Assembly: GCA_964537285.1 (NCBI GenBank)
Contig: CAZHZT010000099.1
Location: 1 to 21,440, forward strand
Direction of reading: 5' to 3'
DNA: 21,440 nt
Origin: CAZHZT01 sp964537285
GTDB lineage: Bacteria > Bacteroidota > Bacteroidia > Chitinophagales > Saprospiraceae
Position numbers and translations under genes: made by a program. The notes beneath the pieces were generated by a model. That model was not told the origin of the DNA and ran no database searches. It worked only from the letters and a program-made list of their open reading frames with translations. Every line of letters begins with the position of its first letter. The stretch's first letter is position 1. Shown here piece after piece: positions 14,020-21,139 of this stretch.

Positions 14020-14577
14020 TTAGTGAGCAGGCTCCAGAAAATATTCTTCAATTAAATAGAATGATCCGAATAAAAGGCTGCTAAAGAAAAGGTCACCGGC
14101 CAATGTGCTCCAGAAAAAAGGAACAGCGGCTTCATAGCATGCCATTAATCCGGCAAAACTTTGTGGGTAGAAGGTGCTGCCTGACCACACGAAAAAGTTG
14201 GATACCAAAAAGAATATTACTGATGCTCCTACACTGGCCAGGATAACGTTCGTAACTTTGATCTTGCGGAGAACCAGCCACCCGAAAAGAACAATCAAGC
14301 CAAATGCAAGGTATACACCTATATGGCCAAACCACTGGAATCCCTCGTAATACTGCGCGTAAACGATATTGCTTAACAGTAGATCACTGATCCATAAGGC
14401 TATAAACGGAATAAGTAAAGCCCAGTATTTTTTACTGTAATAAGCTGCTCCGAAAAGGGCCATTCCACCTAATGCCGTGAAATTTGGATAATGAGGAATC
14501 AAGCGACTAAGGGCTGCAAACAAAATTAGTAGGCTAATAAGGCCAAATCGTAGATTAATTTTATTTTTTTGTGTCAT
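14020..14577 (-). CDS. DUF6580 membrane protein, ECF S-component-like
   Basis: This 185-residue integral membrane protein has about five or six hydrophobic segments. It shows the pattern I associate with DUF6580: SRLIPHYPNFTALGGMALFGAAYY near the start, LLIPFIALWISDLLL, FFLVSNFFVWSG and GLMACYEAAVPFFWSTLAGDLFFSSLLFG. The fold is reminiscent of substrate-binding S components of ECF vitamin transporters, but the substrate is not established. The gene reads straight into DUF5522 with 1 bp between stop and start. A cobalamin adenosyltransferase lies about 2.3 kb away, which is suggestive only. I found no cobalamin riboswitch upstream. Start ATG at 14575-14577. Confidence 0.8.
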   Translation of the reverse strand: MTQKNKINLRFGLISLLILFAALSRLIPHYPNFTALGGMALFGAAYYSKKYWALLIPFIALWISDLLLSNIVYAQYYEGFQWFGHIGVYLAFGLIVLFGWLVLRKIKVTNVILASVGASVIFFLVSNFFVWSGSTFYPQSFAGLMACYEAAVPFFWSTLAGDLFFSSLLFGSFYLIEEYFLEPAH

Positions 14578-14845
14578 TTTTATAGAATTGTATTTTTTGA
14601 AGCAAGAGGGAGATAAGTTTTTTTGGCAACTTATTGCCTAATGCTATCTTGAAGCGTATTCATTCCTTAGTATAAAGCATTTTATTGTCGGGATCGATGA
14701 ACAGCTTTAAGATTAGATCAAGGCATTCCTCTAGCATTCTTCGAACAAATATTTTTTGCAAAGTTAATAATAATCATCTTCAATCTAATAATTTTAATCA
14801 ACACGGGCAATGCTAATTTCAGGGAATTGCCTAAAAACTAAAACC

Positions 14846-16696
14846 ATGTACAAAAAAATTGCTCTATTGTTTTTATTACAATGCGTTTGGATGCTGGCCG
14901 GCGCTCAATCGGATCGCTGGCAGCAAGGTGCTGAATATAACATGGATATTGACTTTGATGTAAAAAAACATCGTTTCACCGGTACTCAGGAGCTAACGTA
15001 TTACAACAACTCCCCAGATACACTTACACATGTATTTTATCATCTTTATTTCAATGCTTTTCAACCAGGCAGCATGATGGATGTACGCTCTCGCACCATT
15101 ATCGATCCGGATCCCCGGGTTGGAGGCCGCATTTCTGAGCTTTCAGAAGATGAAATTGGTTATCTGCATGCGAAATCCTTGAAGCATGAAGGCAAAAAGC
15201 TTGCTTTTGAGGAGGTAGGGACCATTCTGGAAGTAAAACTGGAGGAGCCGATACTTCCCAATAGCAAAACGACTTTTTCCATGGAGTTTGAAGGGCAGGT
15301 TCCTTTGCAAATCCGCCGAAATGGCCGCAATAATGCCGAAGGAATTGACTATTCAATGGCTCAATGGTACCCGAAAATGACAGAGTATGATTATCAGGGT
15401 TGGCATGCTAATCCTTACATCGGAAGGGAATTTTATGGGATCTGGGGTACTTTTGACGTTACCATTCATATTGATAAAAGCTATGTCGTAGCTGCTTCGG
15501 GGTATTTACAGAATCCTGAAGAAATTGGCTATGGGTACGAAGATGAAGGTATGAAAGTAAAGCGCCCTAAAGGAGATAAACTGCACTGGCATTTTGTTGC
15601 TCCAAATGTACACGATTTTGCCTGGGCAGCGGATCCGGATTTTACCCATACCAAGAAAAAAGCTGCTGACGGGCCGATGATGCACTTCTTTTTTCAAAAA
15701 AATGAAAACACAGAAGAAGGCTGGGGTTTACTGCCGGATGTAATGGACAAAGTTTTCTCTTATGTGAATACAAAATACGGAAAATATCCTTTTGATAAAT
15801 ACTCCTTTATTCAGGCGGGAGATGGTGGAATGGAATATGCTATGGCGACGTTTATCACCGGAGAACGCAGTTTCCCTAGCCTGGTAGGGGTGTCCGTCCA
15901 TGAATTGATGCATAGCTGGTACCAAATGATCCTGGGAACCAATGAGAGTCTATATGCATGGATGGATGAAGGATTTACAAGCTATTCTACAGCTGATGTT
16001 ATGAATTATCTGCGTCAAAAAGGGATAATTCCCGGAAAGTATTCTGAAAACCCTCATTTGGGTAGCGTCCGGGGCTATGCCAACTTTGCACTATCAGGGG
16101 TAGAAGAGCCACTTTCCACTCACGCAGATCATTTTATTCGCAATCAGGCTTATGGGGTGGCTTCTTACGTAAAAGGGGCTGTTTTTCTACACCAAATTCG
16201 ATACATCATTGGCAAAGAAGATTTTGATAAGGGGATGTTACGCTATTTTAAAACCTGGAAATTCAAGCATCCTAACACGAATGACTTTATCCGGGTGATG
16301 GAAAAACAGTCTGGTCTGGAATTGGACTGGTACAAGGAATATTGGGTAAATACTACGCATACCATAGATTATGGAATCAAGGAAGTCAAAAAGAATGGAA
16401 ATAAAACGACGGTTGTACTGAAAAAGATCGGGCTGATGCCCATGCCTTTGGATGTTATGGTTACTTTAGAAGATGATAGCCGGATGATTTACAACATCCC
16501 ATTGCGCATTATGCGCGGTGCTAAGGAAATGACGCTTGATTTTCCATATGAAGTAGCGGAAGATTGGCCGTGGACAAACCCTGAGTACGAATTATCCTTA
16601 GATGTTCCTTTGGAGAAGATTAAGAAAATTCAAATTGATCCAAGGAATTATATGGCGGATGTAGAGCGGGAGAATAATGAATATCCGGCAGAGTAA
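14846..16696 (+). CDS. secreted M1-family (gluzincin) metallopeptidase
   Basis: This is a zinc aminopeptidase-like protein, probably periplasmic or outer-membrane associated. I use the ATG at 14846, not the ATG at 14810, because MYKKIALLFLLQCVWMLAGAQ is a clear signal peptide that the longer version would mask. The mature protein has the M1 beta-sandwich N-domain, the substrate-binding motif in the form GGMEYAM (about 327-333 of the 616-residue protein, replacing classical GAMEN), and the zinc site HELMH (352-356) with the third ligand E375 in WMDEGFTSY. The N-terminal region and C-terminal repeat-like strands complete the usual M1 layout. There is no T9SS sorting domain. A classical terminator follows directly. 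The catalytic residues are intact, so it is probably active; the substrate is unknown. Confidence 0.92.
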   Translation: MYKKIALLFLLQCVWMLAGAQSDRWQQGAEYNMDIDFDVKKHRFTGTQELTYYNNSPDTLTHVFYHLYFNAFQPGSMMDVRSRTIIDPDPRVGGRISELSEDEIGYLHAKSLKHEGKKLAFEEVGTILEVKLEEPILPNSKTTFSMEFEGQVPLQIRRNGRNNAEGIDYSMAQWYPKMTEYDYQGWHANPYIGREFYGIWGTFDVTIHIDKSYVVAASGYLQNPEEIGYGYEDEGMKVKRPKGDKLHWHFVAPNVHDFAWAADPDFTHTKKKAADGPMMHFFFQKNENTEEGWGLLPDVMDKVFSYVNTKYGKYPFDKYSFIQAGDGGMEYAMATFITGERSFPSLVGVSVHELMHSWYQMILGTNESLYAWMDEGFTSYSTADVMNYLRQKGIIPGKYSENPHLGSVRGYANFALSGVEEPLSTHADHFIRNQAYGVASYVKGAVFLHQIRYIIGKEDFDKGMLRYFKTWKFKHPNTNDFIRVMEKQSGLELDWYKEYWVNTTHTIDYGIKEVKKNGNKTTVVLKKIGLMPMPLDVMVTLEDDSRMIYNIPLRIMRGAKEMTLDFPYEVAEDWPWTNPEYELSLDVPLEKIKKIQIDPRNYMADVERENNEYPAE

Positions 16697-16703
16697 AAAA
16701 GCG

Positions 16704-16740
16704 AATAGCGAAGTTTCATTAAGAAACTTCGCTATTTTTT
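16704..16740 (+). terminator. rho-independent terminator of the M1 peptidase gene
   Basis: A 14-bp perfect stem (AATAGCGAAGTTTC at 16704-16717 with its complement at 16723-16736) has a 5-nt loop, and the T run starting in the stem continues to 16740. It lies 7 bp after the stop codon. This is the most conventional intrinsic terminator in the window. Confidence 0.88.
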
Positions 16741-16925
16741 GCTAGTCAAGAGTATATTTATAACCCTATAACCAAAAAACCATTTAACCAAAAAATAAAA
16801 ACAACCTGCCCCAAAGATAAGCGAATATTTTTATGGTCAAACAATTTTTTAAAGAAATATTTGTTTGTGTTAATTTTTTTAACAATTCTCACTTTGAAAG
16901 TTGTTTGTATTAGGCCTGTCTTTGG

Positions 16926-16988
16926 TAATTCGTCGAATGAAACTTTATTTGGAGCGAGGCTCTTTTTTGAGTTTCATTCGACGAATTA
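16926..16988 (-). terminator. 19-bp perfect palindrome abutting the permease stop codon
   Basis: Arms 16926-16944 and 16970-16988 are exact over 19 nt, with a 25-nt loop that holds a smaller GAGC/GCTC hairpin. The right arm ends on the base before the permease stop codon (16989-16991). No U-tract follows on the minus strand, so it may protect the mRNA end or act with the peptidase terminator in this convergent junction. The rest of the 292-bp gap (16741-16925) is AT-rich and shows no gene. Confidence 0.65.
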
Positions 16989-17798
16989 TTACAAATCTCT
17001 TTTTGTTAACAGCCGATAAGCCAAGAAGAAGAATAATACGGTGTAAACAATCACTGTAATTACTGCCTCCATGGGTTCAAGGGTTAAGGAAAATCCATAT
17101 TGCTTGGTAAAGAACTCGGCTTGTTCGCTGAATGGTATCGGAAGCAAGTCTCCAATTCCTTTTATTGGGTAAAAGTGCATGGTTTTGTTTTCAACAATCC
17201 GGAAATGTACAAGCCAGCGAATGATCAGCTCCAGCAGGACATATACAAAATAAAGGATGGTGGAAATCCCCATTCGCCGTGTTAACATTCCTATCAAAAA
17301 ACCAAGACTCATGTAGCCCATACAGGCGAGGAAAAAACGGCCTATGATATCTGCTTTCCGGTAAAGCACCGCAGAGGTGACCAAGTCAAAATCAGTGTGC
17401 GTCAGGCCGAAGCCATAGCCTATCAACGCAAAATGTAGAGTGGCTACCAAGGCAATCACTGTAATCAGGGTGAATTTACTCCAAAAAACGTCGGAACGTT
17501 CAAGTCCGGTAATGATATTTTGGCGCAGCGTTTTGTTACCGAATTCAGAAGTAACAATAATAATGGATAAAAAGCCCAGGAAATAAAAGGCCAGCCAGTT
17601 GGCTAAGTACGCCAGATAGTCCCAGATCATAGGGAGCTGGAACAATTGTTCATTGGCAATTAATGGTGGCGGTAACTCCGGAAGGGTTTTGCCGATCAGG
17701 TAAATAGAGGGCAGCATGACAAGATAGGCCAGGGAAAGCACAATGAAAACATTGTATTTCCTGATCTTTTTCCATTCTAATTGAAGATAGTATAGCAT
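16989..17798 (-). CDS. ABC-2 type transporter permease
   Basis: This is a 269-residue membrane subunit with about six hydrophobic segments (near 18-38, 62-85, 112-132, 148-172, 182-202 and 242-264), a basic N-terminus MLYYLQLEWKKIRKYN, and the cytoplasmic segment SEFGNKTLRQNIITGLERSDVFWSK that is characteristic of ABC-2 permeases. It ends LLTKRDL. It lies downstream of an ABC ATPase on the same strand and the two surely form one transporter. The substrate is unknown; such pairs export drugs, peptides or lipids, or serve gliding and stress roles. Start ATG at 17796-17798. The 131-bp gap to the ATPase contains a 34-bp perfect palindrome and the 19-mer shared with the dnaG upstream region. Confidence 0.9.
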   Translation of the reverse strand: MLYYLQLEWKKIRKYNVFIVLSLAYLVMLPSIYLIGKTLPELPPPLIANEQLFQLPMIWDYLAYLANWLAFYFLGFLSIIIVTSEFGNKTLRQNIITGLERSDVFWSKFTLITVIALVATLHFALIGYGFGLTHTDFDLVTSAVLYRKADIIGRFFLACMGYMSLGFLIGMLTRRMGISTILYFVYVLLELIIRWLVHFRIVENKTMHFYPIKGIGDLLPIPFSEQAEFFTKQYGFSLTLEPMEAVITVIVYTVLFFFLAYRLLTKRDL

Positions 17799-17884
17799 GA
17801 GAAACGTATTTTAAATTCGTTCTTTGACAAATTGTGTGGAAGAAGGCAGTGAGTGCGCTTCGTTTTGTTAATGTTTATGAGAAA

Positions 17885-17918
17885 AAGTTATTTTGGAGCG
17901 GCCGCTCCAAAATAACTT
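17885..17918. repeat. 34-bp perfect loop-less palindrome between ATPase and permease genes
   Basis: The sequence 17885-17918 is its own reverse complement, with the centre GCGGCCGC. It starts 12 bp after the ATPase stop codon and lies 87 bp before the permease start. In RNA it makes a stem of about 15 bp. It could attenuate the permease or stabilise the ATPase message. Confidence 0.75.
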
Positions 17919-17929
17919 CTCCAGAGTAA

Positions 17930-18814
17930 TTAAGCTCCTTTGGTTATTTCTAAAAATTCAGATTCCAAACTTGGTTTTTTAGCAACCAGGTGAGTCAATG
18001 TAATGCCTTTCTGAAATGCCAGCAGGTTAATATCAGCGGTTGAGAAGCCTTCTTTTAAGCTGCCAGTAATGAAGCCGTTTTGTACTTTTAAGTTATATAA
18101 ATGGGCAAGTGGAGTAAGAATTTCAAGCAATTTATTGTTGTCATCTGAAGACAGGATGATTTCCTGATCCATCTCCAGAATGGATCCTACGGTTCCCGTA
18201 GCCAATAGGGTTCCATTTTTTATAATAGCGACATGAGAACAAATTTTTTCTACCTCATCAAGGATATGGCTGGCCATGATGATGGTTTTTCCGGTATCTG
18301 CAATTTGTAGCAAGGTGTTTCTGACCTCAGCAATACCTTGAGGGTCAAGCCCGTTTGTCGGTTCGTCGAAGATCAGCACATCCGGATCTCCGATGAGTGC
18401 TCCGGCTATGGCCAATCGCTGTTTCATCCCAAGCGAGTAAGTTTTGAAGCGCGATTTCCGGCGATGCTTCAAGTTGACGAGCTCCAGGAGTTCATCGACT
18501 CTTGGCTTACTCACCTTTTTAATATGAGCAATTATATCGAGATTATCATCCGCATTGAGGTAGGGGTAAAAGTTAGGGGTTTCGAGTATCGCGCCGATTC
18601 TGCGGCGGGTATTTCTGGGTGTTTCCCCTTCAAACCACTCATAGGCACCACTATTGGCCTTGATTATCCCGAGAATAATACCCAGGGTAGTCGTTTTTCC
18701 ACTTCCGTTAGGGCCAAGGATGCCAAATACATTGCCATCGTCCACTTCCAGGCTCAGGTTATTGACGGCCGTGATCGGCCCGTATTTTTTTGTGAGATTA
18801 CTGATCTTAAGCAT
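17930..18814 (-). CDS. ABC transporter ATP-binding protein (ABC-2 exporter partner)
   Basis: This is the ATPase subunit that powers the adjacent ABC-2 permease. Counted from the ATG at 18812-18814 (294 residues), Walker A is GPNGSGKTT (34-42), the signature is the variant YSLGMKQR (126-133), Walker B is VLIFDE (146-151) followed by PTNGLDPQG, and the switch histidine is H183 in ASHILDEVEK. The C-terminal 80 residues are the regulatory tail common in this CcmA/DrrA-type branch. An upstream in-frame ATG at 18874 would add 20 residues (MARGSFLTNC...). I reject it because that extension overlaps the shared 41-nt motif region and MLKISNLTKKYG is the normal family start. The conserved palindromic motif at 18845-18920 lies just upstream and may hold its control signals. 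Confidence 0.93.
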   Translation of the reverse strand: MLKISNLTKKYGPITAVNNLSLEVDDGNVFGILGPNGSGKTTTLGIILGIIKANSGAYEWFEGETPRNTRRRIGAILETPNFYPYLNADDNLDIIAHIKKVSKPRVDELLELVNLKHRRKSRFKTYSLGMKQRLAIAGALIGDPDVLIFDEPTNGLDPQGIAEVRNTLLQIADTGKTIIMASHILDEVEKICSHVAIIKNGTLLATGTVGSILEMDQEIILSSDDNNKLLEILTPLAHLYNLKVQNGFITGSLKEGFSTADINLLAFQKGITLTHLVAKKPSLESEFLEITKGA

Positions 18815-18844
18815 AGAAAACTTTTTAATGGGGGTTCTTTCTTT

Positions 18845-18920
18845 GCAGTTGGTTAAAAACGAGCCTCTCGCCATTGGAAAATTATCCTCCCGGGGGCAAA
18901 GAATTTCTTTTTTAACTGCT
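18845..18920. repeat. palindromic element with the shared 41-nt motif (copy 2)
   Basis: Outer ends GCAGTT and AACTGC with adjacent A-run/T-run can pair, enclosing the 41-nt segment 18876-18916 that matches 5937-5977 at 35 of 41 positions. The part GGAAAAT..TCCTCC also resembles the right arm of the 19004-19140 element. It lies 31 bp upstream of the chosen ABC ATPase start. Confidence 0.6.
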
Positions 18921-19003
18921 TCTTCGTAAAAATGCTTAATTCAGCAGACGAAAAGAAAAAATACTGATAAAAATGTGGAAATAATAGATCAGGTAGGGGG
19001 AAT

Positions 19004-19140
19004 GAGGCTGTCTTATAGGTAGGTTCGTTGTGCTTGACAGGGAATTTTCTTTATTGAGAGGCGTTCTTTTTTTAAAAAAGAACGTCTCTCAATGGAAAAT
19101 ACTCCTCCTGAGCCAAACGAATTACTCACGAGACAGCCTC
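19004..19140. mobile_element. MITE-like 137-bp palindromic element
   Basis: The ends are inverted repeats beginning GAGGCTGTCT (19004-19013 and complement 19131-19140), and the arms continue to match with mismatches and small gaps towards the centre. There, 20-nt arms (19053-19072 and 19074-19093, one mismatch) meet. The trinucleotide AAT borders both sides (19001-19003 and 19141-19143) and could be a target-site duplication. There is no ORF worth believing inside. The terminal sequence resembles IS-element ends in style, but I cannot name the parent. It sits 4 bp beyond the photolyase-related gene's stop and may now serve as that gene's terminator. Confidence 0.65.
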
Positions 19141-19144
19141 AATA

Positions 19145-20695
19145 CTAAAGGAGGTTTTTATTTTTTTTATAAAGATGCGCCTGTTCAAAGAGCTTTTCTT
19201 TTTCCTGGCTGTCCATTTTATCCAAAAGGCGGTACATCATACCGATGCGCGGATTTTTGCGGAGCTTATCTTCATGGCGCTGATAAAAATCCCAGTACAA
19301 GCTATTAAAAGGACAAGCCTTGTGGCCGTGTTTTTTCTTTTTATCATAAAAACAATCTTTACAATAATCGCTCATTTTATCGATATAGTTGGCGCTGGAA
19401 ACATAAGGCTTGGTACCTACAATACCACCGTCGGCAAATTGACTCATGCCCCGGGTGTTAGTGATCTCCACCCATTCAATAGCATCCATGTAAATGCCGA
19501 GGTACCATTGATCCACCTCATCGGGATGTACACCGAGCAGGAGTGCGAAGTTGCCGGTCACCATAAGGCGCTGAATGTGATGTGCATAGGCATCGTCCAG
19601 CGATTGGTCGACGGCTGATTTGAGGCAGCGCATTTTGGTGTCTCCCGTCCAATACCAATCAGGGAGTTCGTTTTGATGATCGAAGTAGTTCAGGTTTTTA
19701 TATTCGGGCATTTTGGCCCAGTAAATTCCCCGCATGTATTCGCGCCAGCCCAGAACCTGCCGGATGAAACCCTCCGCCTGGGCAATATCTACGCTGTCCT
19801 GGTGATTGCTCCAGTAGGCCTCTACAGCTTTGATAACCTCCAGGGGATGAAGTAATTTTGTATTCATTAAAAAGGAAAGCTTGGAGTGAAAGAGGAGGGT
19901 ATCGCGGGTTGTCATGGCATCCTGATAGGTGCCAAATTGATGTAGGCGAATTTTGAGGAAGTGATCAAGCAGTTCCAGGCCTTCCTTCCGGGTGACGGGC
20001 CAGTCGTAATGTGCTGGTTTAATGCGGCCAATGGTCTGAATGTCCTGACTTTCAATCAACGCAATCAGCTCCGAAACATCTCGAATAAAGGACTTAGGCT
20101 TAGGAATTTCCACGGATTTAGGAAGTTTTTTGCGATTGGAGGCATCGTAGTTCCATTTTCCGGTGAGGGGTGTTTTACCGTCGGGTTCCATCAAAATATC
20201 GTACTTTTGGCGCATTTTCCGGTAAAAAGTCTCCATAAGGAACATCTTCTTTCCTTTGAAAAGGGATTCTACATCCATTCTTTCGGAAAGGAAGTGCTCG
20301 GTATCAAAAGCTTCGGTGGGTATATCCAAGTCGTGGGCGATGGTTCGGAGCTGTTCGTCCAGCCGATATTCATCGGGGAGGAGGTATTCAAACTTTTGAA
20401 TGTTATATTTTTCTATGAGCGTTTGGATGTTTTTGGATAAAGACTGCTGGTTTTCGGCATCATCCAACAAAAAGTACTTCACCTGATGGCCACTATCTTT
20501 CAATTGCGTTGAGAAAGCCCGCATAGCCAGGAAGAAACCGCATATTTTTTGGATATGGTGTTTTACATAATCAGTTTCCTGGCGCATTTCCATCATGGTA
20601 TACAGGACGTTTTCATCGGTTTGGGAAAACCAGGAATGCTGGTGGTTGAGTTGGTCACCCAGGGTGAGTCGGAGAGTGTGGTATTGGTTTGGCAT
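19145..20695 (-). CDS. FeS-type cryptochrome/photolyase-related protein (FeS-BCP, PhrB-like)
   Basis: This is a 516-residue flavoprotein of the bacterial iron-sulfur cryptochrome and photolyase group; characterised relatives repair (6-4) photoproducts in DNA using light. The N-terminal Rossmann-like domain starts LRLTLGDQLNHQHSWF, and a linker with YRLDEQLR (110-117) leads to the helical FAD-binding domain (about 235-460), with GFIRQVLGWREYMRG (309-323), GNFALLLGVHP and EWVEITNTRGMSQFADGG. Four cysteines at 357, 445, 448 and 461 have the spacing of the [4Fe-4S] ligands of PhrB. Start ATG at 20693-20695. It stands alone, with no chaperone or repair partner beside it. Whether it repairs DNA or senses light cannot be decided here. 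Confidence 0.93.
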   Translation of the reverse strand: MPNQYHTLRLTLGDQLNHQHSWFSQTDENVLYTMMEMRQETDYVKHHIQKICGFFLAMRAFSTQLKDSGHQVKYFLLDDAENQQSLSKNIQTLIEKYNIQKFEYLLPDEYRLDEQLRTIAHDLDIPTEAFDTEHFLSERMDVESLFKGKKMFLMETFYRKMRQKYDILMEPDGKTPLTGKWNYDASNRKKLPKSVEIPKPKSFIRDVSELIALIESQDIQTIGRIKPAHYDWPVTRKEGLELLDHFLKIRLHQFGTYQDAMTTRDTLLFHSKLSFLMNTKLLHPLEVIKAVEAYWSNHQDSVDIAQAEGFIRQVLGWREYMRGIYWAKMPEYKNLNYFDHQNELPDWYWTGDTKMRCLKSAVDQSLDDAYAHHIQRLMVTGNFALLLGVHPDEVDQWYLGIYMDAIEWVEITNTRGMSQFADGGIVGTKPYVSSANYIDKMSDYCKDCFYDKKKKHGHKACPFNSLYWDFYQRHEDKLRKNPRIGMMYRLLDKMDSQEKEKLFEQAHLYKKNKNLL

Positions 20696-20920
20696 AGAAT
20701 TTTTTTGGAGTGTTAACTGGTGAAAGGGCGATTAGTTTAGGAAAAATGGGAATATTGCAGGGGGGAAACAGTTGTGTAGGGTAGGGCTTGAGAGGAGTGC
20801 GTTTGGGTTGATATTTTTTGTTAGAATCGGGATTTACAGGATTAAAGGATTTGCAGAATTTAAAGTAGGGCTAAACTATCGATGCTGGTTCCGAGATGAC
20901 TTCAGAACCAGCAATGGTTA
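20696..20920. other. intergenic stretch upstream of the photolyase-related gene
   Basis: No gene is seen. It contains a twofold tandem repeat (20830-20846 GGATTTACAGGATTAAA, and 20847-20864 GGATTTGCAGAATTTAAA) and a hairpin GCTGGTTC/GAACCAGC (20884-20891 and 20905-20912). The hairpin follows the remnant ORF on the minus strand and could be its old terminator, though it lacks a U-tract. The promoter of the leftward photolyase-related gene should lie here but is not obvious. Confidence 0.5.
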
Positions 20921-21085
20921 TTATCGAGTTTTGGGTTCAATATCCTGAATTAGAGACTGAGCTGATTTGAAATAAAAACTGTTATTAGATATTGCTTTTA
21001 AAATGCTTAATGCAGCTTCCCAATCTTCTTCTTTTACAAATGTTGAACTAAAACCGCTGTCGCGGTTAATGCTGTCCGGTTTCCA
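20921..21085 (-). pseudogene. start-less 3' remnant of an unknown gene
   Basis: A 54-codon stretch reads WKPDSINRDSGF...ending SLIQDIEPKTR before TAA (20921-20923). It looks like the C-terminus of a real helical protein (DWEAALSILKAI, then a second helix). The frame contains no Met and no GTG or TTG codon, and it closes upstream at an in-frame stop near 21110-21112, inside the palindrome of the mobile element. I infer that the 5' part was lost or displaced when the recombinase-bearing element arrived. It could also be a chance ORF. I do not recognise the family. Confidence 0.45.
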
Positions 21086-21100
21086 ATAAAATAAGTATAG

Positions 21101-21137
21101 TACTAAGGTTTAAATTATTGATCAATAAACCTTAGTA
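21101..21137. repeat. 12-bp perfect inverted repeat directly upstream of the recombinase
   Basis: TACTAAGGTTTA (21101-21112) and TAAACCTTAGTA (21126-21137) pair perfectly around a 13-nt spacer that itself contains the palindrome ATTGATCAAT (21117-21126). The right arm ends 2 bp before the recombinase ATG. It may be the element's end, a recombinase binding site or an autoregulatory operator. Confidence 0.7.
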
Positions 21138-21139
21138 TT

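Noticed and set aside
14660..14737. 25-residue minus-strand ORF MLEECLDLILKLFIDPDN... upstream of DUF6580
   Set aside because: It looks protein-like but is too short to separate from chance, with no start signal or homologue that I can name. It could be a remnant.
14578..14845. Cobalamin riboswitch upstream of the DUF6580 gene
   Set aside because: I looked for the conserved B12-box and core elements on the minus strand and did not find them.
18338..18856. 172-codon plus-strand ORF
   Set aside because: It is antisense to the well-supported ABC ATPase gene and arises from its codon pattern.
18815..18874. 20-residue N-terminal extension of the ABC ATPase
   Set aside because: It overlaps the palindromic motif region and does not fit the family N-terminus. 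The ATG at 18814 gives the standard start.
19175..20440. Two plus-strand ORFs of 147 and 159 codons
   Set aside because: They are antisense to the photolyase-related gene, which has complete family motifs on the minus strand.
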